From Ferrovibrio sp041906005 (GTDB lineage: Bacteria > Pseudomonadota > Alphaproteobacteria > Ferrovibrionales > Ferrovibrionaceae): a stretch of DNA of 64,000 nt. The stretch is taken from assembly GCF_041906005.1 (NCBI RefSeq), contig NZ_JAYRJY010000001.1, positions 1,302,001 to 1,366,000 of the forward strand, in the 5' to 3' direction. Positions 21,843 to 30,720 of the stretch are shown here, piece by piece (positions within the stretch are counted from its first letter, which is position 1; every line of letters starts with the position of its first letter). The position numbers and the translations under genes were made by a program. Under the pieces are notes generated by a model. That model was not told the origin of the DNA and made no database searches. It saw nothing but the letters and a program-made list of their open reading frames with translations.

Positions 21843-23192
21843 ATGGGCGATTTCACCCGCGGGGCTCCCTCGCATCTGACCAAGCTTGGCGCGGAAAAGC
21901 TGCGCGACGCGTTACGCGAGCATGAAGCCCATCTGGCCGGCAAGCCCGATGCCAAACCCGCCGACCTGTCCTATACTGACCTGTCGGACGCCGACCTGAC
22001 CGGCGCCAATCTCACGCTGGCCAATCTGATCGGCACCCGCCTGCATCGCGCCCGCCTCGATGGCGCCAAGCTCTCGATGTCGAAATGCGGCGGTTCAGAT
22101 TTCCGCAATGCCACCCTCGACGGGGCCGACCTGCGCTGGGCCGACCTGCGCGGCGCCTGCCTGCGCGCCGCCGGCCTGAACGATGCCAACATGGCCGAAT
22201 CGAACGGCGTCGAGGCATTGGCGCCGGTTTATGATTCGGACGGCAAGCTCAGCGATGGTGGCCCCGCCAAACGTGCCATCGATCTTTCGGGTGCCTCGGC
22301 GCAGCGAGCCGATCTTTCCGGCGCCCAGCTTTCGCGCGCCTTCGCCCTGCATGCCGATTTCGCCGATGCCAATCTGGACGACAGCAACCTGGCCCGCGCC
22401 GATCTGCGCAAGGCGCAGATGATGTCGGCCCGTCTGGGCGCGGCCGACCTGCAGCATTCCGACTTCTCCGGCGCCAATCTTTCCGGCGCGACGCTGACCG
22501 GCGCGAATTTCGGCGGCGCCAATTTCGCCGGCGCCGATCTGCGCGGCGCCATCGTCGATGCCGCCAGCCGCGCCCTGCCGGAGCTGGCTGCCGCGATCTT
22601 TGCCGCTGCGTCGCGCCATGCCCCGGAAGATCTGGCCGACGTGCTGCGCCAGCATGAACTCTGGGTGCATTCGGAAGGCCGCCAGGGCCTGCGCGCGGAT
22701 TTGAGCGATTTCGATTTCTCCGGCCGCGACCTGCAGGGCATCAACCTGATGGGCGCGCTGCTGGAACGTGCCTGCTTTGCCAATGCCATGCTGGTCCATG
22801 CCAACCTGGCGCTGGCGCGGCTGAATTTCGCCGACCTGCGCGGCGCGATCCTGACCAAGGCCAACCTGCGCGGCGCCAGCCTCGCCCGCGCCACGCTGGA
22901 TGGCGCCGATCTTTCCGGCGCCAACCTGGCCGCCATCCGCGAAGAGGCACCGAACAGCCGCACCGCGCGCACCAACCTGAGCGCGGCCAAGCTGCGCAAG
23001 GCCCTGCTGGTGGCATCCAACCTGAGCGGCGCCAGCCTGGTGGGCGTGGACATGCGCGAGGCCAACCTGTCGGGCGCAGACCTGACCGGCGCCGACCTCA
23101 CCGATGGCCGCTTCGATGGCGCGGTGCTGACCGGCGCGCAATTCACCAACGCGCGGCTGGATCGCGCCCGCGACCTGCTGCTGCCCAACTGA
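21843..23192 (+). CDS. pentapeptide-repeat protein
   Basis: 449 residues, mostly A(D/N)Lxx pentapeptide repeats that fold as a right-handed beta-helix. Two repeat blocks are visible, each introduced by a helical segment of similar sequence: KLRDALREHEAHL at about 18-31 and DLADVLRQHELWVHSEGRQG at about 261-280. Two short non-repeat stretches interrupt the blocks. No signal peptide or membrane segment is evident, so it is probably cytosolic. Some such proteins mimic DNA or protect gyrase, but nothing here ties it to that. It stands alone, 122 bp after sdhB and convergent with zapE. Confidence 0.9.
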   Translation: MGDFTRGAPSHLTKLGAEKLRDALREHEAHLAGKPDAKPADLSYTDLSDADLTGANLTLANLIGTRLHRARLDGAKLSMSKCGGSDFRNATLDGADLRWADLRGACLRAAGLNDANMAESNGVEALAPVYDSDGKLSDGGPAKRAIDLSGASAQRADLSGAQLSRAFALHADFADANLDDSNLARADLRKAQMMSARLGAADLQHSDFSGANLSGATLTGANFGGANFAGADLRGAIVDAASRALPELAAAIFAAASRHAPEDLADVLRQHELWVHSEGRQGLRADLSDFDFSGRDLQGINLMGALLERACFANAMLVHANLALARLNFADLRGAILTKANLRGASLARATLDGADLSGANLAAIREEAPNSRTARTNLSAAKLRKALLVASNLSGASLVGVDMREANLSGADLTGADLTDGRFDGAVLTGAQFTNARLDRARDLLLPN

Positions 23193-23196
23193 CCGG

Positions 23197-24330
23197 CTAT
23201 TGCGCCGCGTGCGGCAGCGCGCGGTAATCCTCGCTCTGCATCTCGTTGAGACGCGACACGCAGCGCTGGAATTCAAACGCCCCGTCGCCTTCGGGATACA
23301 GCGTCTCGGGCGGCGCCTCGGCCGTGGCCATCAGCTTCACCTTCGCCTCATACAGCGTGTCCACCAGCGTCACGAACCGCTTGGCCTCGTTGCGCCTGGC
23401 CGGGCTGAGCGTGGGAATGCCGTCGATCATCACCGTGTGGAATGCGCGCGCGATCGCCAGGAAGTCAGCCGGGCCTAGCGCCGCCTCGCACAGGTCGCCG
23501 AAGGTGAAGCGCGCAACGCCGCGAGCCTGTTCCGGCACACGCAGCTTGCGGCCCAGCAGCTCGAGATCCACCGGCTTGCCCTCGGCTGCATCGGTGAGCA
23601 GGTCCCAGGCGCGGTCCAGCGCCAGCGTTGATTTGGCACTCAGGGGGCTGAACCAGACCCGCTCGCGACTCAGGCGCTGCAAACGATAGTCGCGCTGGGC
23701 CGCCAGGTGCAGCACGTCGAGCTTGTCCTTGAACAGCGCGATGAAGGGCAGGAAAAGCTGGCGGTTCAGCCCACCCTGATACAGGTCGTCGGGCGCGCGG
23801 TTCGAGGTGGCAATCACCACCACGCCACGCTCGAACAGTTTCTCGAACAGGCGGCCCAGGATCATGGCATCGGCCACATCGGTGACCTGCAATTCGTCGA
23901 AACAGAGCAGCCAGCTCGCCTCGGCGATCTTCTTGGCCAGCGGGCGGATCGGATCATCGCCGCCCTTCTTCTTTTCCGCGTCATCGTCGGGCAGTTGGCG
24001 ATAGCGGAAGATTTCGGCATGCACCTCCTGCATGAAGGCATGGAAATGCACGCGGCGTTTCTTCTCCACCGGGGCGGCGGCGAAGAACAGGTCCATCAGC
24101 ATGGATTTGCCGCGCCCGACCTCGCCATAGATATACAGGCCCTGCGGCGCCGGTTCGCGCTTGCGGCCGAAGCTGAGTTTCTGCAGCCAGCTATCCTCGC
24201 CCGGCCGATAATGCTGCAGCCGGTGGCTGAGCAATTCCAGTTTCTCCACAGCCAGTTCCTGCGCCGGGTCTTCGGCGATCTCCTTGGCGGCGAGTTTGGC
24301 GCGGTAGGCTTCGAGCGGGGTCATCGGCAT
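23197..24330 (-). CDS. zapE: cell division ATPase ZapE (AFG1-like)
   Basis: A 377-residue AFG1/ZapE P-loop ATPase. Walker A is GEVGRGKS (about residue 68), Walker B is LLCFDELQVTD, and VIATSNRAPDDLY contains the sensor region. In Escherichia coli ZapE acts on FtsZ at the division septum under low oxygen; the mitochondrial homologue supports respiratory complexes. Its place beside sdh is common in alphaproteobacteria. ATG 24330 and ATG 24324 are both possible starts. Confidence 0.94.
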   Translation of the reverse strand: MPMTPLEAYRAKLAAKEIAEDPAQELAVEKLELLSHRLQHYRPGEDSWLQKLSFGRKREPAPQGLYIYGEVGRGKSMLMDLFFAAAPVEKKRRVHFHAFMQEVHAEIFRYRQLPDDDAEKKKGGDDPIRPLAKKIAEASWLLCFDELQVTDVADAMILGRLFEKLFERGVVVIATSNRAPDDLYQGGLNRQLFLPFIALFKDKLDVLHLAAQRDYRLQRLSRERVWFSPLSAKSTLALDRAWDLLTDAAEGKPVDLELLGRKLRVPEQARGVARFTFGDLCEAALGPADFLAIARAFHTVMIDGIPTLSPARRNEAKRFVTLVDTLYEAKVKLMATAEAPPETLYPEGDGAFEFQRCVSRLNEMQSEDYRALPHAAQ

Positions 24331-24343
24331 GGCTGAAAATGCA

Positions 24344-24371
24344 ACGGGCGGCAGGTTACCCTGCCGCCCGT
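24344..24371. terminator. Hairpin between mmsA and zapE
   Basis: ACGGGCGGCAGG and CCTGCCGCCCGT form a perfect 12-bp stem around a 4-base loop. Read on the minus strand it follows the mmsA stop and is trailed by TGCATTTTC, so it may end the mmsA transcript. Confidence 0.65.
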
Positions 24372-24392
24372 CTTGAGCAAACCGTCAGCGGC

Positions 24393-25892
24393 TTACTTCA
24401 TGGTCGGGATGTTGAACTCGGCACCCGAGCGGATGCCGGTCGGCCAGCGCGCCGTCACCGTCTTGATCTTGGTGTAGAATTTCACACCTTCCGGGCCATG
24501 CTGGTTGGTGTCGCCGAAGGCCGATTTCTTCCAGCCCCCGAAGGTGTGGAAGGCCAGCGGCACCGGGATCGGCACGTTGATGCCGACCATGCCGACCTGC
24601 ACACGGGCGGCGAAGTCGCGGGCGGCATCGCCGTCGCGGGTGAAGATCGCCACGCCGTTGCCGAATTCATGCTCGGTGGGCAGCTTGGCCGCTTCCTCAA
24701 AGCTTTCGGTGCGTACGACGGAGAGCACCGGGCCGAAGATCTCTTCCTTGTAGATGCGCATGTTCGGCGTGACGTTGTCGAACAGGCAGCCACCCATGAA
24801 ATAGCCGCCTTCATAGCCCTGCAGCTTCAGGCCGCGACCATCCACCACCAGCTTGGCGCCTTCGGCCACGCCGGTATCGACATAGCCCTTCACCTTGGCG
24901 AGATGTTCCTTGGTCACCAGCGGACCCATCTCGGAATCCTTGTCCACGCTGGGGCCGACCTTGAGCGCCCGCACGCGCGGCGCCAGCGCCTCAACCAGCC
25001 GGTCGGCGGTGCCCTTGCCCACCGGCACGGCGACCGACACCGCCATGCAGCGCTCGCCCGCCGAGCCATAGCCAGCGCCAATCAGGGCATCGACGGCCTG
25101 ATCCATGTCGGCATCGGGCATGATGATCATGTGGTTCTTGGCACCGCCCATGGCCTGCACGCGTTTGCCATGCGCCGCCGCCGTGGCATAGACATACTGC
25201 GCGATCGGGGTCGAGCCCACGAAACTGACCGCCTGGATGCGCGGATCGGTGAGCAGCGTATCCACTGCTTCCTTGTCACCGATCACGCAGTTCAGCACGC
25301 CGGCCGGCGCGCCGGCCTCCAGCATCAGTTCGGCCAGGCGCAGCGGGCAGGACGGGTCCTTTTCGCTGGGCTTGAGCACGAAGGTGTTGCCGGCCGCGAT
25401 CGCGATGGCGAACATCCACATCGGCACCATGGCCGGGAAGTTGAACGGGGTGATGCCGGTGACGACGCCGAGCGCCTGGCGCATCGAATAGACGTCGATG
25501 CCGCGCGCCACGCTGTCGGAATACTCGCCCTTCAGCAGATGCGGAATGCCGCAGGCGAACTCCACCACTTCCAGGCCGCGCTGCAGCGAGCCCTTGGCAT
25601 CCGAGACCACCTTGCCATGCTCGTTGGCGATCAGCAGAGCCAGTTCATCGGCATGCTTCTCGCACAGCTCCTTGAACTTGAACATCACCCGGGCACGCAC
25701 CAGCGGCGAGGTGGCGCTCCATTCGGCGAAGGCACGCTGGCTGTCGGCGATGGCAGCCTCGACCTCGGCCTTGGTGGCGAGCGGCGCCTTGGCGCTGACC
25801 TCGCCGGTGCTGGGATTGTAGACGTCGAGGAAGCGGCCCGACTTGCCCGCCACTTTCTTGCCGCCGATGAAATGATGCAGTTCCTTCGCCAT
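24393..25892 (-). CDS. mmsA: CoA-acylating methylmalonate-semialdehyde dehydrogenase
   Basis: Oxidises methylmalonate or malonate semialdehyde to propionyl- or acetyl-CoA in valine, inositol and beta-alanine breakdown. 499 residues with the aldehyde dehydrogenase fold: GITPFNFPAMVPMWM (specific to MmsA), VLKPSEKDP, VGSTPIAQYVYATAAAHGKRVQAMGGAKNH, and the catalytic cysteine in GSAGERCMAVS, flanked by the MmsA-type absence of the usual glutamate base. EIFGPVLSVVR follows. It ends before the hairpin at 24344. The propionyl-CoA product links to the ethylmalonyl-CoA genes of this window. Confidence 0.95.
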   Translation of the reverse strand: MAKELHHFIGGKKVAGKSGRFLDVYNPSTGEVSAKAPLATKAEVEAAIADSQRAFAEWSATSPLVRARVMFKFKELCEKHADELALLIANEHGKVVSDAKGSLQRGLEVVEFACGIPHLLKGEYSDSVARGIDVYSMRQALGVVTGITPFNFPAMVPMWMFAIAIAAGNTFVLKPSEKDPSCPLRLAELMLEAGAPAGVLNCVIGDKEAVDTLLTDPRIQAVSFVGSTPIAQYVYATAAAHGKRVQAMGGAKNHMIIMPDADMDQAVDALIGAGYGSAGERCMAVSVAVPVGKGTADRLVEALAPRVRALKVGPSVDKDSEMGPLVTKEHLAKVKGYVDTGVAEGAKLVVDGRGLKLQGYEGGYFMGGCLFDNVTPNMRIYKEEIFGPVLSVVRTESFEEAAKLPTEHEFGNGVAIFTRDGDAARDFAARVQVGMVGINVPIPVPLAFHTFGGWKKSAFGDTNQHGPEGVKFYTKIKTVTARWPTGIRSGAEFNIPTMK

Positions 25893-26039
25893 GACTCACT
25901 CCCCAGAACAGGCCCCGGCGGCCTTCTCATATAGCGGCCGGCGGCCTGTGTGTTGCTAAGCCCGATGCTTGATAAGACCGGGAGACTCTAAAGGCCCCGG
26001 CCCCAATGACAAGGGCCGGCGCTGCGGCTTTGCAGCGCA

Positions 26040-27104
26040 TCAAACCTGGATTTCGAGCGCCTGGCGTGCTTCGGCCAGCAGGCGGGCGACGATGGCCGCC
26101 GCCGGTTCCGGCCGGGCCAGCCGGGCCGCCTGTCCGGCCCAGAGCGACTGGTAATCGGTCTGGCCGGATTTCGAGGCCGCGCCGCGCATCGCCTTGCTCA
26201 TGGCATTGGCGACCGGGAAATCGGGGATGATGTCGTCACGGCCGGCCATGCGGTCGAGAAAGGCGTTGCGGATGCCGCGGGCATGCCGGCCGGAAAAGGC
26301 CCGCGTCAGCGCCGTGTTTTCCGCCCGGTCACTTTGCAGCAATGCCTTGTAGCCCGGCGACAGCGCCATTTCCTCGGCCAGCAGGAATGTCGTGCCCAGA
26401 GCCACGGCCGAAGCGCCCAGGCACAGGGCGGCGGCAACGCCGCGGCCATCGCCGATGCCGCCGGCGGCAATCACCGGCAGCTTCACCGCCGAGACGATCT
26501 GCGGCACCAGGGCCATGGTGCCAACCAGGCTGTGTTCCACGCTGTCGAGGAAGCTGCCGCGATGGCCGCCGGCCTCGGCACCCTGGGCGATGATGGCATC
26601 GACTCCGGCCGATGCCTGCACGCGCGCCTCGGCCACCGTGGTCGCGGTACCCAGCACCAGGATGTTGCGGTCTTTCAGGGCCGTCACCTGTTCGGGCGTC
26701 AGCACGCCGAAGGTGGTGCTGAAGACCGGCGGGGCCTCCTCCAGCACCACCTCGAACTGTGCCTCGAAGGATTCCTGATAGCTGTTCGGCAGATCAGGCG
26801 CGCCCAGGCCCAGCGCCGCATGCGCCTGCCCCAGCTCCGCGCGATAGGCTGCCATCTTGGCGTGGTCGGCCGTCCAGGGCTGCGGCGAAAACAGGTTGAT
26901 ATGGAAGGGCCGTTGCGTGCCGGCACGGATGGCGCGGATCGCGTCGCGCAACGCCTGCGGCGTCATGTAGGCGGCGCCCAGCGCGCCCAGCGCGCCGGCA
27001 TTGGAGACGGCGATGGCGAGCGCCGGCTTGGCGGTTTCGCCGGCCATCGGGGCCAGCAGCAAGGGATGGTCGATGCCGAGGCGACGGACAAAATCATGGT
27101 TCAT
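26040..27104 (-). CDS. nitronate monooxygenase family flavoprotein
   Basis: A 354-residue FMN-dependent TIM-barrel protein of the NMO/2-nitropropane dioxygenase family. Visible: HPLLLAPMAG at the start, SNAGALGALGAAY, and the FMN-binding AQGAEAGGHRGSF, followed by PVIAAGGIGDGRGVAAALCLGASAVALGTTFL. Class I enzymes oxidise nitronates such as propionate 3-nitronate; the role here is inferred. The start is ATG 27104, with GGGAAGAGAG upstream; the in-frame ATG at 27137 lies before this site. Confidence 0.92.
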   Translation of the reverse strand: MNHDFVRRLGIDHPLLLAPMAGETAKPALAIAVSNAGALGALGAAYMTPQALRDAIRAIRAGTQRPFHINLFSPQPWTADHAKMAAYRAELGQAHAALGLGAPDLPNSYQESFEAQFEVVLEEAPPVFSTTFGVLTPEQVTALKDRNILVLGTATTVAEARVQASAGVDAIIAQGAEAGGHRGSFLDSVEHSLVGTMALVPQIVSAVKLPVIAAGGIGDGRGVAAALCLGASAVALGTTFLLAEEMALSPGYKALLQSDRAENTALTRAFSGRHARGIRNAFLDRMAGRDDIIPDFPVANAMSKAMRGAASKSGQTDYQSLWAGQAARLARPEPAAAIVARLLAEARQALEIQV

Positions 27105-27210
27105 GGCGTTTCTCTCTTCCCGGATGGGTCTGGGCAAAGACTGCGCCTTTCCGCAGCGGCCGCCAAGGGGATAGGGCTGGCAAAATTGTGCCGATTGGGT
27201 CGACTGGAAG

Positions 27211-27235
27211 ATTATTCTAGAAAATTATTCTAATG
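27211..27235. promoter_or_regulatory. AT-rich operator candidate between NMO and tetR
   Basis: ATTATTCTA occurs twice with a period of 13 bp around a TTCTAGAA palindrome. It is AT-rich in a GC-rich context and lies 19 bp before the tetR start, where autorepression is usual. Binding is not shown. Confidence 0.4.
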
Positions 27236-27253
27236 CTGCTATAACCCCGTGCC

Positions 27254-27913
27254 ATGGCCCGTTCCGCCCGCAAACCCACCATCCTGGATCACACCGCAAA
27301 AGCCGGTGCGCGCGAACGCGCGCTGATCGCCGCGCTGGCGCTGTTCGATTCCCAGGGCGTGGAGTCCACCACAATCGAACAGGTGCGTGATGCCGCCGCG
27401 GTGTCGATCGGCAGCCTGTACCACCATTTCGGCAGCCGCGAAGGCCTGGTCACCGCATTGTATGAAGATCTGCTGGAGCGCTATCGCATGGCGCTGATGG
27501 CCGACTTGTCCAGGCACGACACCCCGCGGGGCTTTCTCGATGCTTTCGTGAAAACCCATATCGCCTGGTCGATCCGGCATCCCGATGCCGCCCGCTTCCT
27601 GGCCGAGCATCGCTACCATCGCGCTGTCACGGTGGCGGAAGCCAAACTGCAGCGCGGCACCGCCGATTTCCTGCGTCCCTTGATGCTGGTGTTCCGCCCC
27701 GCCGTCGAGGCCGGCATCCTGAAGCCACTCGCCCCCGATGTCCTGATCAGCCTGGTGGTCGGCCCGGTGCAGGCCTGGCTGCGCAGCCATCGTGCCGGCA
27801 AGGCCAGCATCCGGCCCGATCTGGCGGCAAAACAACTGACTGATGCGATCTGGGATGCCATCGCCGTCTCTGCCACGACTTCAACCACTGCCCGCAAAAC
27901 AAGGAAGACCTGA
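27254..27913 (+). CDS. TetR-family transcriptional regulator
   Basis: 219 residues. The N-terminal domain (about 18-68) reads ARERALIAALALFDSQGVESTTIEQVRDAAAVSIGSLYHHFGSREGLV, a clear TetR helix-turn-helix. The C-terminal ligand domain is helical, with a basic, Thr-rich tail. It diverges from the nitronate monooxygenase gene and is followed after 1 bp by a hotdog protein of the DUF4442 type. It may control either, and the AT-rich repeat in the divergent region is the candidate site. Confidence 0.92.
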   Translation: MARSARKPTILDHTAKAGARERALIAALALFDSQGVESTTIEQVRDAAAVSIGSLYHHFGSREGLVTALYEDLLERYRMALMADLSRHDTPRGFLDAFVKTHIAWSIRHPDAARFLAEHRYHRAVTVAEAKLQRGTADFLRPLMLVFRPAVEAGILKPLAPDVLISLVVGPVQAWLRSHRAGKASIRPDLAAKQLTDAIWDAIAVSATTSTTARKTRKT

Positions 27914-27914
27914 C

Positions 27915-28397
27915 ATGTCCCGCAACGAGCCCGCCATCCTGCAGCAGTGGCAGCGCGTTTCCCGCCTGCCTTTCGGCAGCTGGCTGTTCAGCCGCCTGAT
28001 CGGCCTGACCGTGCCCTATGCCGCCACCATCAATGCCCGCGTGCTGAACCTGATGCCGGGCCGCGCGCAGGCGCAGATGGCCGACCGCCGCGCCGTGCGC
28101 AACCACCTGCGCTCGATCCATGCCGTGGCCCTGACCAACCTGGCCGAACTGACCGCCAACCTCGCCATCATGAGCCGCCAGCCGGTGAAGGGCGCGCGCT
28201 GGATCGTCACCGGCTTCGATACAGAATTCGTCAAGAAGGCACGCGGCGCGGTGACGGCGCAATGCGAGGTCGGGCCGCTGGACTGGTCGCAGCCGCAGAG
28301 CCTGTCGGGCCGCGTGGAACTGCGTGATGCGGCCGGCGACATCGTGATGACCGCCACGCCGCGCTGGAAGATCGGACCGGACGCCGCGAAGGCTTAA
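27915..28397 (+). CDS. DUF4442 hotdog-fold thioesterase-like protein
   Basis: 160 residues. The central NHLRSIHAVALTNLAELTANLAIM resembles the hotdog helix of DUF4442 and PaaI-like acyl-CoA thioesterases; the conserved His and Asn/Glu of that region are visible, followed by RWIVTGFDTEFVKKARGAVTAQCEV. The substrate is unknown. The ATG lies one base after the TetR stop codon, so the two form one unit, which suggests a response to an acyl compound. Confidence 0.85.
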   Translation: MSRNEPAILQQWQRVSRLPFGSWLFSRLIGLTVPYAATINARVLNLMPGRAQAQMADRRAVRNHLRSIHAVALTNLAELTANLAIMSRQPVKGARWIVTGFDTEFVKKARGAVTAQCEVGPLDWSQPQSLSGRVELRDAAGDIVMTATPRWKIGPDAAKA

Positions 28398-28400
28398 AGC

Positions 28401-29111
28401 TCAGACCTTGGGCGGCTCGAGATAGAGGCCCGACATCGGCTCCAGCCAGATCAGGTGATCCTCGACGCCCTTGGCGCCGGGCGCGCCTTCGGCCAGCACT
28501 TTCAGGGCCAGGCGTTCGCGTTCGTCGAAGATGGTGCCCCAGAGCTGCACCACGCCATCGCGCACAATGATGCTGGTGCTGCCAGTCGGCGCCCAGGACT
28601 GCTTCTTCATCTCGGCCTGGATATGCTCGCGGATCGCCGCGTCGCTGGCTGCCACCGGTTTCACGTCCGCCAGGGCACCGGCAAACAGATGCAGCAGGTT
28701 GGCGCGGCTGACGATGCCGACAGGTTTGCCGTCGCGCACGACCGGCAGCCGTTTCACGCGATGTTTTTCCATCAGCCGCACGATTTCGGCCGTTGAGGTA
28801 TCTTCGGCGATGGCGACCGGTTCGCGCGTCATCACCTCGTCCACGCGACGGCCATGGCTATGGGTATAATTCTCGGCCTGGGCACCGGGGCCCAGCAGCA
28901 GTTCCAGCCAGCGCGCACGACGTTTGGTGGTGCCGATTTCGCTGCGACGCAGAAAATCGCCCTCGGTTACCATGCCCACCAGCTTGCCGGCCGCATCCAC
29001 CACCGGCAGGCCGCTGACATGCTTCTGCAGCATCAGGCGCACCGCCTCGGCGACCTTGGCGTCGCTGGCGATGGCGAAGACCGGGCTGGTCATGATTTCG
29101 GCGGCTTTCAT
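28401..29111 (-). CDS. CBS-pair and BON domain protein
   Basis: 236 residues. Two CBS motifs cover about residues 1-60 (AEIMTSPVFAIASDAKVAEAVRLMLQKHVSGLPVVD) and 90-145 (VDEVMTREPVAIAEDTSTAEIVRLMEKHRVKRLPVV). They form an adenosyl-nucleotide-binding module. The last 75 residues are a BON domain (AIREHIQAEMKKQSW ... IIVRDGVVQLWGTIFDERERLAL), a fold thought to bind phospholipid or membrane surfaces. No signal peptide is present. It is probably an energy- or stress-sensing protein; the target is unknown. Confidence 0.92.
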   Translation of the reverse strand: MKAAEIMTSPVFAIASDAKVAEAVRLMLQKHVSGLPVVDAAGKLVGMVTEGDFLRRSEIGTTKRRARWLELLLGPGAQAENYTHSHGRRVDEVMTREPVAIAEDTSTAEIVRLMEKHRVKRLPVVRDGKPVGIVSRANLLHLFAGALADVKPVAASDAAIREHIQAEMKKQSWAPTGSTSIIVRDGVVQLWGTIFDERERLALKVLAEGAPGAKGVEDHLIWLEPMSGLYLEPPKV

Positions 29112-29177
29112 GTGGCATCTCCTGGACTGAAGCTGCCGCGATCCTAGCGTAATCCGCGCCGGCTGGCTTGATCCGCG

Positions 29178-30020
29178 TCAATCGGCAACCTGTTTTGCCA
29201 ATTCGCGCAGAAGCTGTTCGCTGGCCGCATTGGCCGGCAGGAAACTTTCAATGCGCAGATCCTGCAAGGTCACATCCTGCGGGGTGCCGAAGGTGGCGAT
29301 CAGGGTGATCATGTCCAGCCGCAGGCCATCCTTCTCCACGCTGAAGCCCAGCAGGGGGGCCGGCTCGCTGTCCCAGTCCACCTTGCGCCACACCGCATCC
29401 ACATCCGGATAGGTGCGTATTTCCGCCAGCACGGAGGCCGCAGCGGGACTGTCCATCGCCTCGCGCTGCAGACGATGCAGCAAGGCCGAGGCGACATCGG
29501 GCCAATGCAGCATATAAGGCCGGACCGCTTTGGGATGCAGCGGCAGCTTCATCATGTTGAGCGGCTGCGCCGGATCGAGATCGGCCCCGAGCAGGAAACC
29601 GATCATGCGCTGCGCGGCACGGTTGGCCAGTTGCACGTTCCAGGCGGCATCGACGACCACGGCCGGAAACGGCTCCTGCTGGCGCAACAGCAGATCCAGC
29701 GCGTGGCGCGCCTCGGCCAGTTGCGGCGCATCCAGCCGGCTTTCGCGATAGGCGGCTGCGAAGCCGGCGGCATGCAGCAGGCGGTTGCGTTCGCGCAGCG
29801 GCATGTCGAGCAGTTCGCTCAGATGCAGCACCATCTGCCGGCTGGGCCGGGCGCGGCCGGATTCGAGGAAACTGACATGGCGCTGCGACACGCGGCCCAG
29901 TTCGGCCAGTTCAAGCTGGCTGAAGCCGCGGCGGCGGCGCCATTGCCGCATCAATGTACCGAAGCCGGGTGTTTCGGTGGCACTGGATCGGACCGGCAGT
30001 TCGCTATGCAGGCTGGGCAT
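29178..30020 (-). CDS. XRE-family regulator with MmyB-type ligand-binding domain
   Basis: 280 residues. An N-terminal helix-turn-helix (FGTLMRQWRRRRGFSQLELAELGRVSQRHVSFLESGRARPS, about 20-60) is followed by an MmyB-like PAS-related domain from about 105 (PFPAVVVDAAWNVQLANRAAQRMIGFLL) to the end. Relatives bind small hydrophobic molecules and control redox or antibiotic genes. The start is ATG 30020 with AGGGAGA upstream; the same frame is open further upstream but in the coding shadow of the next gene. It follows the membrane-protein gene by 77 bp and may be in one unit with it. Confidence 0.9.
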   Translation of the reverse strand: MPSLHSELPVRSSATETPGFGTLMRQWRRRRGFSQLELAELGRVSQRHVSFLESGRARPSRQMVLHLSELLDMPLRERNRLLHAAGFAAAYRESRLDAPQLAEARHALDLLLRQQEPFPAVVVDAAWNVQLANRAAQRMIGFLLGADLDPAQPLNMMKLPLHPKAVRPYMLHWPDVASALLHRLQREAMDSPAAASVLAEIRTYPDVDAVWRKVDWDSEPAPLLGFSVEKDGLRLDMITLIATFGTPQDVTLQDLRIESFLPANAASEQLLRELAKQVAD

Positions 30021-30097
30021 CGCTGATGTCTCCCTGGGGCGGTTATGGGGCGCAGGGAGACGGACGTCCAGTACGAACGCCCGCCGTCCATGATCCG

Positions 30098-30511
30098 TCA
30101 CGCCGTCGCGAGTCCATTGCTGTCGCGCAGGGCGCGGGCCTTGAGCCAGCCGATCAGCGCGGTATCGCCTGCAATCGCCAGCAGGGCGACCACGCCCCAC
30201 AGGCTGAACGCTCCGCCGAAGGCGGCCAGCAGGGCCAGCGTGCCCAGTACCCACAGGCCATCGGCCAGAACAGTGAAAGCGACGAAGCCGCGCGGCGGCT
30301 GTGGCCGGTTGGACATGATCAGCAGCAGGCCGGCATAGGCGGCCAGCGCCGCCCCCAAGGCCAGCATCACCCCGGGCATGGACAGGCCGAGCAGCCCGGC
30401 CTGATCCGGCAAAAGGAATTTGGCCGTCCAGCCGGCGGCCAGCAGGCCGGGCAGGCCACAGGCGAGGCACAGGGCGGTATCGAAGCGGAGCAGACTGCGC
30501 AGGGAAAGCAT
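30098..30511 (-). CDS. small membrane protein, four hydrophobic segments
   Basis: 137 residues with four strongly hydrophobic segments (about 8-26, 41-65, 76-96 and 100-120). No catalytic motif is seen and I do not recognise a named family. A strong ribosome binding site (GGAGG) lies upstream of the ATG at 30511. Pairs of a small four-segment membrane protein and an MmyB-type regulator recur in proteobacteria, and here too the regulator follows on the same strand, so it may be its target. Confidence 0.8.
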   Translation of the reverse strand: MLSLRSLLRFDTALCLACGLPGLLAAGWTAKFLLPDQAGLLGLSMPGVMLALGAALAAYAGLLLIMSNRPQPPRGFVAFTVLADGLWVLGTLALLAAFGGAFSLWGVVALLAIAGDTALIGWLKARALRDSNGLATA

Positions 30512-30569
30512 GGGAAACCTCCGGGCTGATGTGATGACCCGATATTTCAGCCGGAACAGTGGCTTAACA

Positions 30570-30586
30570 ATTACCGAGCAGGTAAT
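30570..30586. promoter_or_regulatory. Inverted repeat, operator candidate
   Basis: ATTACC-N5-GGTAAT lies at the edge of the AT-rich stretch, 59 bp upstream of the small membrane protein gene and 135 bp before cysG. It may be the site for the MmyB-type regulator of that strand or for a sulfur regulator. Confidence 0.4.
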
Positions 30587-30690
30587 AGCCTATCTATTTC
30601 ACATTATTTTTTGTTTGAATATTTATAATATCTCTTATTTAAGTATTATTATGTTGACTATCGTATTTGACTGTTAAATATCTGGCTGCA
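30587..30690. other. AT-rich island upstream of the sulfate-assimilation operon
   Basis: About 100 bp consisting mostly of A and T (runs such as TTATTTTTTGTTTGAATATT), in strong contrast with the GC-rich flanks. It lies between the divergent small membrane protein gene and cysG. It contains possible promoter elements, including TTGACT at 30654-30659 with TAAATA downstream at a short 15-bp spacing. No gene is seen in it. Confidence 0.7.
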
Positions 30691-30720
30691 TCGGCTCTGC
30701 GCCACGAAGAGGGGTGCGCC

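Noticed and set aside
24339..25934. 531-codon plus-strand frame opposite mmsA
   Set aside because: Antisense to an intact dehydrogenase gene; no recognisable domains.
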